Assembly: GCA_012932295.1 (NCBI GenBank)
Contig: JAAONU010000001.1
Location: 37,479,449-37,543,448 of the forward strand
Direction of reading: 5' to 3'
DNA: 64,000 nt
DNA from: Cyclina sinensis
Taxonomy: Eukaryota; Mollusca; Bivalvia; Venerida; Veneridae
Part shown: piece after piece, positions 23,031 to 36,900 of the stretch
Layout: every line of letters begins with the position of its first letter
Numbering within the stretch: the stretch's first letter is position 1
The notes under the pieces: generated by a model
The model's database searches: none
What the model saw: the letters and a program-made list of their open reading frames with translations, nothing else
What the model was told of the DNA's origin: nothing
Position numbers and translations under genes: made by a program

Positions 23031-24958
23031 TTAAACAGAAATCAGGCTGTCAAATTGATTCCTTAAAATAACATGAGCTTGAACTGTCAGAAGTCACTCT
23101 TTTTTCAGATTTTTTAGAAAAGGCACCATTTAGTGTTTGTTTACGAAACTTCAATAGTCTAAACTCAGATATTGGTTCCTGGTGAGTAATTGATAGACAT
23201 CTAGATATTAAGGTGTTACTGCTTGTATTATACTTGCTTTAAAAGTTGGAAAAAAGACAAATACAAAATAGTTTTCCATCTTGTTGAATATAAAAATAAC
23301 GTTTTGTTCAGATATTAATACTTAAGACTCAGCAGTCATTCATAACACTGTACTTCTGCAACTGATGTTAATTGCTCTTAAACCAAACACTATAAATAAA
23401 TTGTTTTCCTTACGTTAATTTTATTCATACCTCTACAGATAACTTGACACCACTCACGTCCTTTGTCCACTAGGATGAAGTATAGACAAGGTGCTGTACA
23501 GAAATATGAAAACATTTTCTTAGAATTCAAAAACACCCAATGGCCTCTTGACTCATTCTTTAACCTTGTAAAGTCAAGACTCGGAAATTATTAAAACTAC
23601 CTTAGTAACAACGATTTCTGTCTGTGAGTTAAACTTACAATATATCACTGACACGTTGATTTTATTACAGATTTTTTAATTTGTGATTTTGCAGTATGGT
23701 AATACTTCAGATAGCGGAGGTAAGCTTAAGCCAATGTTTACTTGTATACTTATTAAGCGCAGGATGTACGCTGTAACATTTTATTAAAAGCCAGAACGAA
23801 ACTTATTTGGAGACTGCGGTAATAGCGTCTGGAATATATAAGGGAACGTAACAAGTATAACGATGCTTCGGTTTAAAGTTTAGTTATGAATGTATACACT
23901 GTATCGTTTTTTTAGGTATTTGGGTATGTATTTTATTTTTGTAGCGGCGTTTTCAGTTTTCAACATTATGAAGACATCGTCTACTTTTGTGAATACCAGT
24001 TCTCTGCGCTCTTCAGTCATATGCATGCCGAGTTCAATATAATTTTAATACATTTCATTACGATCCCTTTAATTGTAATTCTGATGAGACAGGTCAATGA
24101 ATTAAAACAACAACATTAAAATGAAAATTAGACCATGTTTTGATCATTAAACTGAAAGCCAAATAGATGACAAACATATCATTACGCCATCTGTGTATTA
24201 CGTATCTAGTGAAGTTGGCAGATTGAATAATTGCACTTCAGATGGACAGTCAAACGTTTAATTAAAGTGTAACCCTTTGAGAATATACCAGTCAGCTAAA
24301 ATGTCACATAAAATGAACGGAAAAGTGTTATTACATTTACTCTACAGAATTGCCCATTTGGCATGTGGGAAGATTACTGTAATGGTTGCAGATTTAGATA
24401 TCCGCAGCAAATGAACTGTATTGATGCAGAGAAAACTATTGATTTGTCTGAACTTGATGGATTGAGCCAGCCTTGCTTTAACAATATATACAGGAAGAAA
24501 AAATCAATTCTCCCCTTGAACGCCATGCTACTATTGGAAGCGAATATTGGTAAATTCAATGAACACAAGAGATGCCATGTCTTTCTGAGGGCTCCATGTT
24601 GTATAAAAATGGTATCGATTACAAACAAAAAATTGCATATTGGTGTCAAATTGTTATGAAATATAGCCTAGTGTGGTTTATAAATTGAAATAAACTCCTA
24701 GAAATAAATGTCTGAATGCTTTCTTTTCAAGTTGCGGTTTTCTTGGGAACTAAGTAGTCTCTTGGTGAATGATTTTGCTAAACGTATGGATGTAACAGAA
24801 TGAAACTCGTGCTTTTATCTGTGTAAAATGAATATAATTGAAAAATTTCAGCGATTATAGTGACCTTAAAGAGCGGATTAATTAGTTTTCAGCGGAATAA
24901 TTAATTTTTTTGTGCATACCGAATTAGCTTGAATTCAGGACCTATTAAAGTGTTGAAA
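23031..24958. other. Intergenic region upstream of the Rab gene
   Basis: No recognised gene. It should contain the promoter and 5' UTR of the Rab-like gene. A 25-base segment at 23695-23719 is flanked by TTTTGCAG and GTAAGC and could be a noncoding 5' exon, but chance is as likely. The open frame at 24363-24659 (98 codons) has no known motif. Confidence 0.35.
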
Positions 24959-27900
24959 ATGTCGGCAACTCCAGAACGCCAACTGAACGGAGCAAGATCA
25001 AACCAGGGCTTTAATGTCGGAGAACCTTACGATGAAACCATTATACATAAGGTAATAAGTTACAGTTGTATGAAATATGTAGTGAAAGAGCATAAAACGC
25101 ACTGTTAATTAAGGTTTACCATTGTCTTCTGTCAATTATTGGAAAAAGTAAGTAAGGCTACAACTCAAGATATAACAAGGATGTACACAGCAAATGCTTA
25201 GTAACTTGGGTCAATATGAACTATTGTTTATTATGACTTTGAAGAAGACTTTTGCCTGCTTGGTTTTCATTCCTTCTTGGCACCAAAAAGTGACGCTAGC
25301 AAGAAGCTCTAAGTATGCTGGTCATTAGTTTTATGTAACCGTTGTTACATACATGTGATAACGCAGTCATGTATTCATACATAAATGCTAAAATGTAAAT
25401 CTATCAAACTACAAGAAGCTGTTATATTTCATTCACACCGCGTATGGTTAACTACAATATATTTCAAATAATTGTGGCAATATAGACTGTCTAGCAGTAC
25501 TAAATCTGTCATTAACTGAAGGATTAAACTTATCAATTATTCATAGCAACGCCTTCCCATACCGTTTTCAGGACCGTCTGAACGAAGCACGCCTTCGTAC
25601 AAGTCTTACAAAATTGCAATGAAAGCCATCAAAATACAAAACCCTTAAATCGTTGGCTTTTTGCCAAAGAGTTAAATGCGAAATTCGGAAAAATCTAGAT
25701 ACAGTTAATCGAAGATGTTAAATGTTGGACATAAGTATGGGAACAGTTCATCATGTGTTCCCTGTATTTTTTAACGTAAAACTGGGTTGTAGCAAACAGA
25801 AATAAAGTATTGTCAGAAAAGCAATAATCATGCATTTTCACTGAATTTCCAGTGAACGATTGAATGGTTTCTTGCCGTAACGTGTTTTTTTCACCATTAC
25901 TCTTTATCGTCATTGATTGTTTATATAAGGAAGTCATCACCGTTCTTCCGACTGGTAAATTCATGGCACGAAAATATATCGGTTACATGCAACAATAATA
26001 TATTATTGTCGTTCAGGAAATGTAACTGAAGCGCACCAATATTGTAACTGTTCAAAACAGCAAAACACCATATCAAAGTCATAAAAGTCTAAACACCGAT
26101 GCATATGAATCCAAATTCCTAGGTTCTTACCAGGAGTCATGTGATAGAACATCTGGAGTGAAAGGAATGATGCAGTAAGTGCGATAGTAACCGAAAATGC
26201 GCAAATGTAAAATCACCGTTTACTTAAACTAAGAAAACAGGTTTGTTTTGAACCTTCGAACCTTTTTTTCCTAATTCCGAAGTGTTGTGCATCAAACACA
26301 ATATCTTTAACCGGTTCACAAAAGCAAATTTATTAATCCTCTTATTCACTGACATATCGGGACTATTGCAGTAAAATATTGTTATTTAGGAAATTAATGC
26401 CGTACAACGAAATATTAATTTACGCACTGGCACTAAAGCCGCAGTTATTACTTATTTACGAATGTACAGGCAAAGAAGCTGGCTGATAAGTAAAGCAGTA
26501 GCACCTTGTGGAGAAAAAGTGATAGATCAGTCATGAAAATAAAATGTTACTATTAGAATGTCATCCCAAGTCATTATAGCTGTCCCTGACACAATGAATA
26601 GAGGACTAACGTCAAAACAATTTGACGTTGCCAGTTAAGCAAAAATACAAGAAAATAAATCTTACTTCGACCGACATTAAGTGTTAGACTCCTAGCCAAA
26701 TTACGCGGCCTCTAGAAATGTCTTGATGCAGCTATTCCTGTGACAGACAGCTAGAAACGAGAATAAGCAAAAGAATTAAAAATTTTTACTGTTTAAAGGC
26801 ATTTGAAGACACGTTTTTTTCATCATCTGTTATTTTACAGTTTAGGAATTATCGCCGTCCTTTCAACGTGTAAATTAATGGCAGAAAATCGATTAGCTTA
26901 TAAAGCATTAGCACTTACAATGTTGTAAGTTTTGCTACGCGCTGTGAATTGGATATTTAAGACAAAAAGCAGACAGGGACTGAATGGCTATCTAAAAAGC
27001 CCCCTCCTCTCCCCAACCGTTAGCAATTTATAACGCATTTATCTTGTTTATTCCCCTTTCCATAGCAGCTTCCAGGTCAGTTCTATAAACTTGTTTCCTG
27101 CCGAAGTTCTGCAAAGACAAATCTATATAGTGCGCAAAACTTTTATTCGCTCATTCGGAAGTGAAAATCTTTGACTCCGAAAAAATCAAATCAAAGTGGT
27201 GGAAGAAAATTTTTAAAAAAAATCTCATTGCCAGTAAAGTATATAAAATATTATGCTAGTTTTAAAGGTAATTTTCGAATATTTTCAAAACCTTTCTAAA
27301 ACTGAAATCGGTCTGAAATGAAAATGCTGTAGCTTGAGGAGATGCAAGCCTGTTTCAGTAGTGTTCCTTTATTACCCGAGGTTTAACTAAGACACAGACG
27401 AGGAACTTTATTTAAAATTCTGAAGCAGTAAAATTAATTACATTTAGATAGGAAACAAGTTTGCGAGATTACGAGTTCTCCTACTCAGTGAAATGTATCT
27501 CGTTCTTACACGGAAAAACAACAATACGTATTGCCAATTGAATTCTACCTCTCCAGTCACAGTGTGTTCTTTCTTGCACCTTTTCTAAATTTTGGTAGGT
27601 GTTTCTATGCCTCCGGAGGGAGGGCATATTGTTTTTGGACTGTCTGTTTGTTTGACACAAAACTTTAACATTTTTAGGCCCCGCCGGAGGCATGATGGTC
27701 ATTGGAACGTATCGTTTGTTATAGACAGATTTTATGTTCAGAAGAGGGCAATTAAATACGCTTGACTTAACGAAAACACACGTTCTGGTCACGTTTTTAA
27801 TGGCTGCATGAAATATTGCTTTGAAATTTCTTGGTTTGGATTTGGATGTCAGTTATGACTGAATATACACATGCTTCTTATCGTGATTAAATATGAATGA

Positions 27901-30900
27901 AATAAAATATGTTAGGCAATGAAATGATGACCTTTACCTCTTAAAAATTCTATATTGATGGGTGTATCAAACACGAAAAACCGTTGTGTAATATTGGCTG
28001 CTAATTACCAGGAATGTAAAGTTGATTTTTGCGTACTTCAGAGAAACGAACTGGTAACGATAAAAATGGATGTCATTAGTGAATCTTTCATTTACTTACA
28101 AAGATTCGACTGATGAATTATTCAAAGCACAGTTATTTCCAGACCTTTTCTCTAACGTCAGACCCAATATTTCAAGGGGTAATTTATCTTTATATTATTA
28201 TTTCTGCGAGTCCAGGCAACTTGCAATGAAATATATCACAATTCTCAACTCCGACGCATTAGATCTATAATCGCTGGCTCTGTGCCAAGAACTGCATGAC
28301 GTCAGAACGCTTTACAGAAATCTAAATCTAACAGCAACCCCCAAGTGAAAGCTGAAAAAATGTAACGGCAAAAAAAACTGCATATCAAAACTTAATCAAA
28401 ATTGAAACAAGTCCCTGTAGGTAAAGGGAGCTTGCAACAGTATCACAAAAGTAATAACTTATAAGTCACCTGTCCTAGAGACTCAGGCATTTTGCAGGCA
28501 AGAATTACACCTGCCTCCCCATGTATATATGTAGTGTAAATAATGACAAAGTCCGAGGTAATACGAGAAGTTGCCCAGAGACATTCAACAGCAATATGAA
28601 AACGGCACGTCACGTATACCAGCTCTCGTTATGAACACGTACATTACGAAGTTGTAATGGTAACGCTATAGAACGGCGTTAGTGATTCTCTCATTTGCTC
28701 GAAGATAAAGAAAAAATCAAATGCCGTGTGAAGATTGCAAGAAAAAGGCGATGCAAGACTGAGAAACTAGATTATTTTCGGAACACACTGCTTCTTTTTA
28801 AAGAAAGGCATTAAAAAAAGTCACATGAAAACATGGAACCTGAATACAACTTTACATTTAAAATCAATTGCTTCACCAAAACAAAACTGTATCATTTTCT
28901 ATTCTTAAGGTAGACCGTGCTGCACAAAAATACAAATTATATTGAACTATGAAAATGTCTTCTCGATGTTTCAGAGTTTTTTTATTACCTTTCTCTCCCT
29001 ATTATCGGTTATTTTACAGTTAGAGAGTTAGATATGCAAATTGATAGCATGGAAATGAGTGTCTGGTAAACCACTTACATTAATTAGTGCTCGGCCTGAC
29101 TTTATCCTTTTTGGTGGACTAATTAAGTGACAGAAATACTAAATCTTAATATGGGAACAATCAGCACAAAGATCACTTGTATGGAAAAAAAGTTTGATAT
29201 TAATGATAATTTTATTTTTAGTCTTTTAATACTTTTGCTCTATTATGTTAGCCCGTTGGGATATAAATATATGCTTTTTAAATTAATTATTTATTGTTTA
29301 AATTGAAGAAAATTCAGAAAATGTACAGCTGTTATTCATAACACGATTATATAAATATATTCATTTAATGACAAAGAAAAATGAAAGTCATTAATAAAGT
29401 TTGAAAAATAATTAAGTGTTCAAACTTGTATCGAAATTAAAGCACTGGTCAGAGCTGTCTCTGTCGCTTTAAAGCTTTGGAAGTAGAACCTTTAGTTTTG
29501 ACCACTGATCTGGGCATTACACTGATACTACTGAATACTGGTACAAAATAATATATACTGTAGGTATAAATCTGTGCAAATGACGAAATTATCATGTACT
29601 TACTTAGAAGAAAAGTCCAACAATCACATATTTTAAATTTTGCACCGTATAAAGTTAAAATTACGATCCCGTATATGTTCGTATTGCTCCGTATTCTTGA
29701 CAAATATGTATGTAGATATTTCCCGTACTCTCAGAAAATACAGGTCCGTATAGAATTCCGTATATGACAGAAATACAGTTCACGTATACTGTAATATATC
29801 ATGTCCGTATTCTTGATCCGTAATATAACAGGTCCTATATGTGCCATGTACGGCTTTTAGCTTTCCCGTATTCTATTACAATACAATTCCGTATATACTT
29901 CGTATATCTCTAGTATACAAAGTCTGTATTATTGCCCCGTATATATGTCATAAACCATTTAAAGCATTCCAGTATTCTACAAAGATACAAATCCGTATAT
30001 CCTTCGTATACCTCTATAATACTTGTAAACCAGATATTGATATAGCCCGTATATGCCTGAAATACGGGTTTCGTACTGTGCGTATATTACAAATATTCGA
30101 GTAAATAATTATACTTAACTGTATATTGAAAGAATACGGAAATCGTATGTGTGTAACAACTATACGAATTCCCGTATACCCGATGTTTCGAATACGGATT
30201 TTCATACTATTCCTGTATATTTCGCGAAAACATCCCGTATATGTCTGTATATCAAAAATATACGGGACCTTCCACTTCCGAACATGAACGTATTTTTACA
30301 GTGGTGCGTATTGATTTCACATTTTGCCCAGTTGTTCCGCATATTTCCTGTCAGTTTACTAAAATTTGATGTTTGAACATTACTTCACATGCAACGATAT
30401 CACAGAAAAGACAAGTTTATTGTCTTCAAGCCACATAGATTTCTGTAACAAAATACACGTCGGATTAAACTAGAAAAATAACAAAGAAATATGCAAAAAT
30501 AGCCTCAAAAACTCAATGCAGCTGGGACATAGATTTCTGTAACACGTCGGATTAAACTAGAAAAATAACAAAGAAATATGCAAAAATAGCCTCAAAAACT
30601 CAATGCAGCTGGGCACTTTTTGTCTGCGATTCATTTTGTCTTCTTCTTGTACAAAATGCTTTATTGCAGTCACGTGATAAAAGCCATATGCATTTTGATT
30701 AACTAAAATATTCAGATTGTAATTTATGATCAAAAACAATGTAACATTTAGACAAATTTGGAAGAGCCTTTGCCTTCAGACTTCAGACAAAGATATTTGG
30801 CCTTGTATATCAACTATTGGCCCAAGGTATTTGTTTAATTTCTGTCTGTTTCTACTATAGTTTGCACATTATCCTTGGCCCTTTTTTATTACACTCTTTA

Positions 30901-33900
30901 AAACTTATGCCCTGTTAGGTTGTATTGACGCTATACTGAATTTATCTTTGAAAATGAAAAAAAGTTTATGGAATACAGTCAGGCGTAAATATTTCAGAAG
31001 TTAATTAATCCTTGAGTTACTATTAAGTGTTCTTGAAATATAATAAAATATAAAACTTTAACATAGAAGAAGTTTCATCCTACTTTTTTTCCTTTTCTAA
31101 CTCATGTTATGAATATTTTCAAGTTTTGGGTTACATTGTTATTTTAGATGATAATATATATATTTGAGCATTAGTTTGACTAGATCTTAACTTTAGTCAT
31201 AAAAGTGACGTCCCTGTTGACAGCAAAAACGTTAAGTTAATGGACAATATATTAGGTAATGTAATAAATGGTATTTACGATCAGACAAAAGAAATCTTAT
31301 AGTGAGATGGAGTAGATAGTAGTTATCTGAAATAGGACAAACAATTGTGAGCGATGTAAGTGAAGTGAACTACTAACAGAGGAAAATTGCAGTTTAAATT
31401 GGTTTATTTTATTTTTTTTATTTTTTATCAGCTTAAGGTGTCTTAATCTTTATGCATCTTCGCAGCTTAAAATGTATGAATATGCTAAACTTGTACTTGA
31501 AAAACAAACAAGGTACTAGACGGAAAAGGCCGCATAACTGAGCATGCGCAGCCGTTCATAATCTCTTACAAACTCTGAAACACGGTATCCCCTGTGCGCA
31601 GTACAATAGCGACTTAATATTTAAGATCGCACTCAAGAGGAAAATTTTGTATTACACTTGACGTGCCAATCTCTTCAAATGATTATACTGTAGTTTTATG
31701 AACCCTTAGCATTTACCCAACTTTGGGTTAGCTTTGTGTTAAAATTGGTCATAATCATCATTTTGCTACTGCACCATTGCAACGAAGCCAGTTCCCCCCT
31801 TCGTGAAACAAGAAAATCAAACGGCCTCCAAAAATATCCACAGTGACTTGCAATATCAATGAATAACACGCAATATATATAGTCAACTTTATTTCAAGAG
31901 TGAATCTCTCATTTACTCAAAGGTACGAGTAATCAATAATTCATAAAATTAGCCGTTTAAAATGACAGATCCATGGATCGATGTTTACGAAATCCCATCA
32001 GTCCAGAATCATCAGCCAGAGATATCCTGAAATCTTACATCTTCCTTAAAGAAGATATCTGATTTTTATCTGGCATCAAAAACATGTCAAAATCCACTGG
32101 CTGTTTAAAAAATGACTTTTAAGGCAAAACGACTGTTAAATAAATCTTGTTTCAGTTCCTGTGAATGCCAGTTCAATGTTAGTTAAGGAAAACAAAAGCG
32201 TGTCTTTCCCTATGCTTGAAGTTGCTTTGTAACCGACAATCTAAAAAGTAAAGTCACTGTTATAAAGCCCTGCATACTAACGTGCTTTTCTACTCTGTGA
32301 ATCTTCATCATCTGTTATTGTACAGTAAAGGAATTATCACCGTTCTTCAGACATGTAAATTATCTGCATGAAATCGATTGGGAAGTAAATCATTTACGCA
32401 TCATTCATTAGCACTCGGCTTTTAGCTGAAAACATTTTCTCGATGGACTTAATTAGGCTCAAAAATATGATGACAAAATGTGTAAAGAACGCAACGGTGA
32501 ACTTAATACAAACAGCATAATAAAGGAAGGTTACAGAATTTTTCATGACCATCCATCTTTTATTTGATAAGTTTACTGGTAAGGTTTTAAGCTGTGCAAT
32601 ATAAGCATTTTTGATAAAATTGATATGGAAGCTCAAATTTTAAGGATATGCCATCAATGAACTCAAAGCTGGACTTCCGATCCAGAGAGTGCTGCTCCGA
32701 ATCACACCAAAGGGTAAGATTCTCCGGTGGTGTTCCACATTCCATACTTTCGCTGCAAGTTCTGGTTTGAATCCAGGAAGCAGTCATAGATCAAAACAGG
32801 ATTTATATAAGTTGCAGAACTTAATCCCTAAGCGATATGAAATAAATAGGTTTGAAACAAAAACTATGGAATTTTTATTGCAGTAGAATCTTTTTTATAG
32901 TATTGCTAATATTTGCCTTTTAATACTAACGTATTACATTTTAATTTGTAAACATGCACGCAAGATGTTCAAATTTCAGTTAATGTTTAATTCACACATA
33001 AATCTTATCGACATGAACTATATTATTATCGTTATTCTGTCGCCTCGTTAACAGTCTCTGAGACACAATAAGGTTGAATTAATGGGAAAAGTCGAATTTC
33101 CTGTAATAAATTGTCTTAAGAACAAGAAAGAAATTGGTAAAAGCTTCGAAAATATTCGGAGGAGGACATTAATTTCCTACGACAGCCTTGAAATGTTGCA
33201 TACATTAAAATGTTATTTCAGATAAAAACAAACACTATTCGAGTGCTGTCGGGCCTTAAGTGATGTGAGACATTTTACAGAAATCTGTGAAAAAAATGAC
33301 AATGGCGCCCACTTTACGTTTATGAGTTTGTATCTTTTAATAATTTCTTAAAGATTTTCTATCTACGAAAGTAAGTAAAATGCAAAAGAATGTTTACATG
33401 TGCAGGTTACAGTATCCCTTTTATCAATGATAGTTTTTAGTATCACTGTGCAAAACATGCTGCTACCCTGCTACCCTGAAGTGACCCAAAGTATTCCTTT
33501 CGATTAAATGTAATTCAAATTCGTGTCAATAGATAAGGTGTAATAAAAGAAGTAACATTCCCGTTAAAAATACACTGTAAAACAAATAATTGATCTGGAA
33601 ACAACAGGTTAATTTTCACGTGTGAGAATGTTGAATTCCTTAAACGTAAATGGAGATATACTAAATGTATTTAAAATGCCATCTTCTCAAATGAAATCAA
33701 CCTGGAACCTATTTTGCAAAGCAAATGCGTTTGTACTAGAAACACTTTACTTCATCAAATCAAGAGTCTTCAAAACAAGTTCCTTAAATCCTATTATCGG
33801 CAGATTTGGAACACAAATTAGTACAAATTTCCCCTGAGGTTCTGTTGGTCTATATATAATTACATTCAGTTGTCAAACATTCAGTTTTGTCTCATGAAAT

Positions 33901-36900
33901 ATTAATAACCGGCTTTGCAATAAAAAAAGCTTCTTAATATTAAATACCTGAAAAGTAGCTTTCCAATATTTGAAAATGGTACAAATTAAAGAAAGCCAAG
34001 GTGATGCTTAATGTTTTTTTTTATATATATAAAATGTGTTAGCATAACTTAAGCTCAACTATGTTATGAAGAAAGGCATAGCAACATTTCTATCTCAAAT
34101 TTCTGCTAAAGCAGTAATTGGAAAATTTTAAGATATTTATGGAATAAATGTAAAAATTATATAGAAAACATTTGGGCCAGTTAAGTTTGATCGAAAACAA
34201 ATTGCAAAACTCAGCAGGCACAAAATCTAATATGCCTATGATTACAGTTATTTTCTACGCAATTTTCAATAAGAGAAAAAAAGATGAAACTAGAACTACC
34301 ACTGAAGGTGATTAATACCCCTGAACAGCGCTTTGATACTAACGTCTGGAATATAGTAATTTGAAATGGTCTCCAATGAATAATATACGTATTAAGGATG
34401 AATGTCAGTTGTCACTTTTTTTTCTAATACTATATATTTTTCATTGAAAGTTTTGAATATTAAAAAAGATTTCAACACTAGATTGCTAAAAATAATTTGT
34501 CTGATGTAAAGTATAAAATATGCAATTACATGTCTTTCTATCAGTATGTTTAGTTATATTTTACAAGTAGTTATGGAAGTCGCTGCCTTGAAGCAGGACT
34601 AAATTTGAATATTTATCTTTTTTGTAACAATGCTACAAACCAAAAGTCATTGTATTTCATAGTAGAAGATCATTCAAAAGGGATAGTATAAAGAAGGGAC
34701 AGACAGAAGTATGGCTCTTTTACATTTCATTTTTCTTAGTCACCATATTTATATATTTCAAGTTTCAAGTCAATCAGTTGAATTATTTTGGAGTTATGCT
34801 CCAGAGAAAAAAATACACAAAGGGAGATTATTTAAAAATGTGACTATTGAGGGTACGGTTCTTTCACTTTGTACTTCCTATAGTCAACATGTATCTATAT
34901 TTTAAGTTTCAAGACAATGCCTTGAATAGTTTTAGAGTTATGCTCAGGACAAGAAATTTGCAACAAAATTGCAAAAAGGGGATAATAAAAAATGGAACCA
35001 GACAGAGTTATGGTTATTTCACTTTTGCACATGTATAATTATATATTTCAAGTTTCAAGTCAATCTGTGGAGTTTTGCTAAGGGAGATAATTTAAAAAAT
35101 GGACAAGTGAGAGTAATGGTTCTTTCACTTTGTACTCTTCCTGGTCATCATGTATATATATTTCAAGTTTCAAGTTAATGTCTTGAACAATTTAATAGTT
35201 ATGCTCCGGACAAGAAAAAATGAAACGGACCAACCGCCCGACCGACCAACCATAGAGTGACTCCCCATTGAAAATTTGTCGGGGGTGTAAACATTTGTTT
35301 CTTAGAAAGCAACTGGAGTAAGATTATTGCATATATTTGAAAAGATTTGTCGTATTCTGTGATGAAAAAAATGTGTCTGTCGTCTTGTAGCTATTTGCTT
35401 CAAATGATGTCTTCGTCATACGTCACAGAAGGTAATAAAACTTTGAAGGAAATTTTATGGCGTACAATTATAAATTTGTGCAAAGAATAACATTCATTGC
35501 AGAATTATGGTCATTAATACGACATGTAGAATGAAAATATTTTTACCTTGAACCACACATTTCAGAGCTATTTTGTAAATTTTAGAATATCGTGGTAGGG
35601 TTCAAATCGAACCTTAAGCTTAAAATAATTACTTTCAATTTTTCTATTTTTATATGGGGTTTCCCTAGCGGTCAGGTTTTCAGAATAGTCACCATTACGA
35701 CACCAGAAATAATTCGTCAGTAAAAGCATGCCATAAAATACTAAGTAATTTAAAGTAAATCTGCACTTCATTTTATTGGAACTTAAAAAAAAATCATAAT
35801 GCAGTTCATTAAATGATCACAATATTTCGAAGTATATTTTACCGCGATGCCAGACACTGTGGTATTTGACAAGACATATTTTAAATCAGACTGACCTGTT
35901 TTCACTGAAAAATTCAGAAGACACATCAAAAGTTAAGGTAAATTCAGTAATCCTTGGGAGTATGGTCATCAGAATTATGTGTAAGTCGGTTACATATAAC
36001 GAAATGTTTATTCAATGTTATGTAAACTTGTCAATCACAGTAGATTTGTTATATTTGCAGTTTAAAGTTAAAGTGCTGAATCTGAATTCCTTTAACAGTA
36101 TACAATCATGAATAAGTACTATTATAGTTTAACTAATAACGTCTAAACTTAGATATTGTTTGCCTCATTTCAAAACTATTTGATGTGTAAACAAAGTTCA
36201 ATATACAACTTTGACTTTGAGAATTACCGTATATTAAAAGCATTAAGAACATTGTGTAGACAATATTTAATTATCTGTAGGTCAAATATTGTCGGACATG
36301 TAATATTGAATTCATGTAAGTGGTCATGAAAGTGCAAAGTGAATATTTTTTGTAGGTGAAATCGGTTAATGAAAAAAAAGAATCAATGCAGATGCAGAAA
36401 TTCCAATTTTGTTCAATTTCAGAAGGTTTTAGAATAATCAACACATTGATTCATAGTGTTATAAAATGAGTTTGTCTACATAGAACTACTTCCGGTGGCG
36501 TCTTAGCTTTGATGAAATACTAATTATCGCTGTTGGAACAGAGTTTCGATTTGAGGAAACGTGCAAATTTTACACTGATAATTCTTTTTTTATGTTTGCA
36601 TATTTTTATTGTTTTATTTTTTTAAATATATATATTAACAAAAGGAAATATACATTATAGCATGAAATATGAGCGAGGATCTAAAATTGTATGTTCACTA
36701 AGATTTTTCGTAACTGCCTTCCTCTTTATTCTGTATCTTAGTTTACGTGAGAAAGTTGATGTATTTGTAATAAATAAAAGAAGTAACTATGTACGCACAT
36801 CAGTATTGCCTGTCCTAATTATAAATATTTTTACCATAATCATGCCTTAAAGAGGCTGTACTCCAGATTTGAAATAAAAAAAAAATTTACTTAAATTAAA

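Larger units (their letters stand above)
25500..33300. repeat. Degenerate local duplications in the giant Rab intron (family A)
   Basis: Related segments recur in the same strand. One is an ACAGTTTAGGAATTATCGCC-like block at about 26840, with relatives at about 25930, 29010 and 32325. A GTGAATCTTTCATTTACT-like block lies at about 28080, 28680 and 31905. A GCAATGAAA...CGxTGGCTxTxTGCCAA block lies at about 25615 and 28222. A TTTACAGAAATCT block lies at about 28310 and 33275. Several retain their order, as expected for old tandem duplications of a segment of one to three kilobases. No coding frame is conserved. Confidence 0.5.

Noticed and set aside
23695..23719. 25-base micro-exon between TTTTGCAG and GTAAGC
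   Set aside because: The splice-like flanks are suggestive, but nothing ties it to a coding sequence; it could be chance.
24363..24659. 98-codon Cys-containing open frame near the Rab start
   Set aside because: No family resemblance and no splice partner; an overlapping minus-strand frame is equally long.
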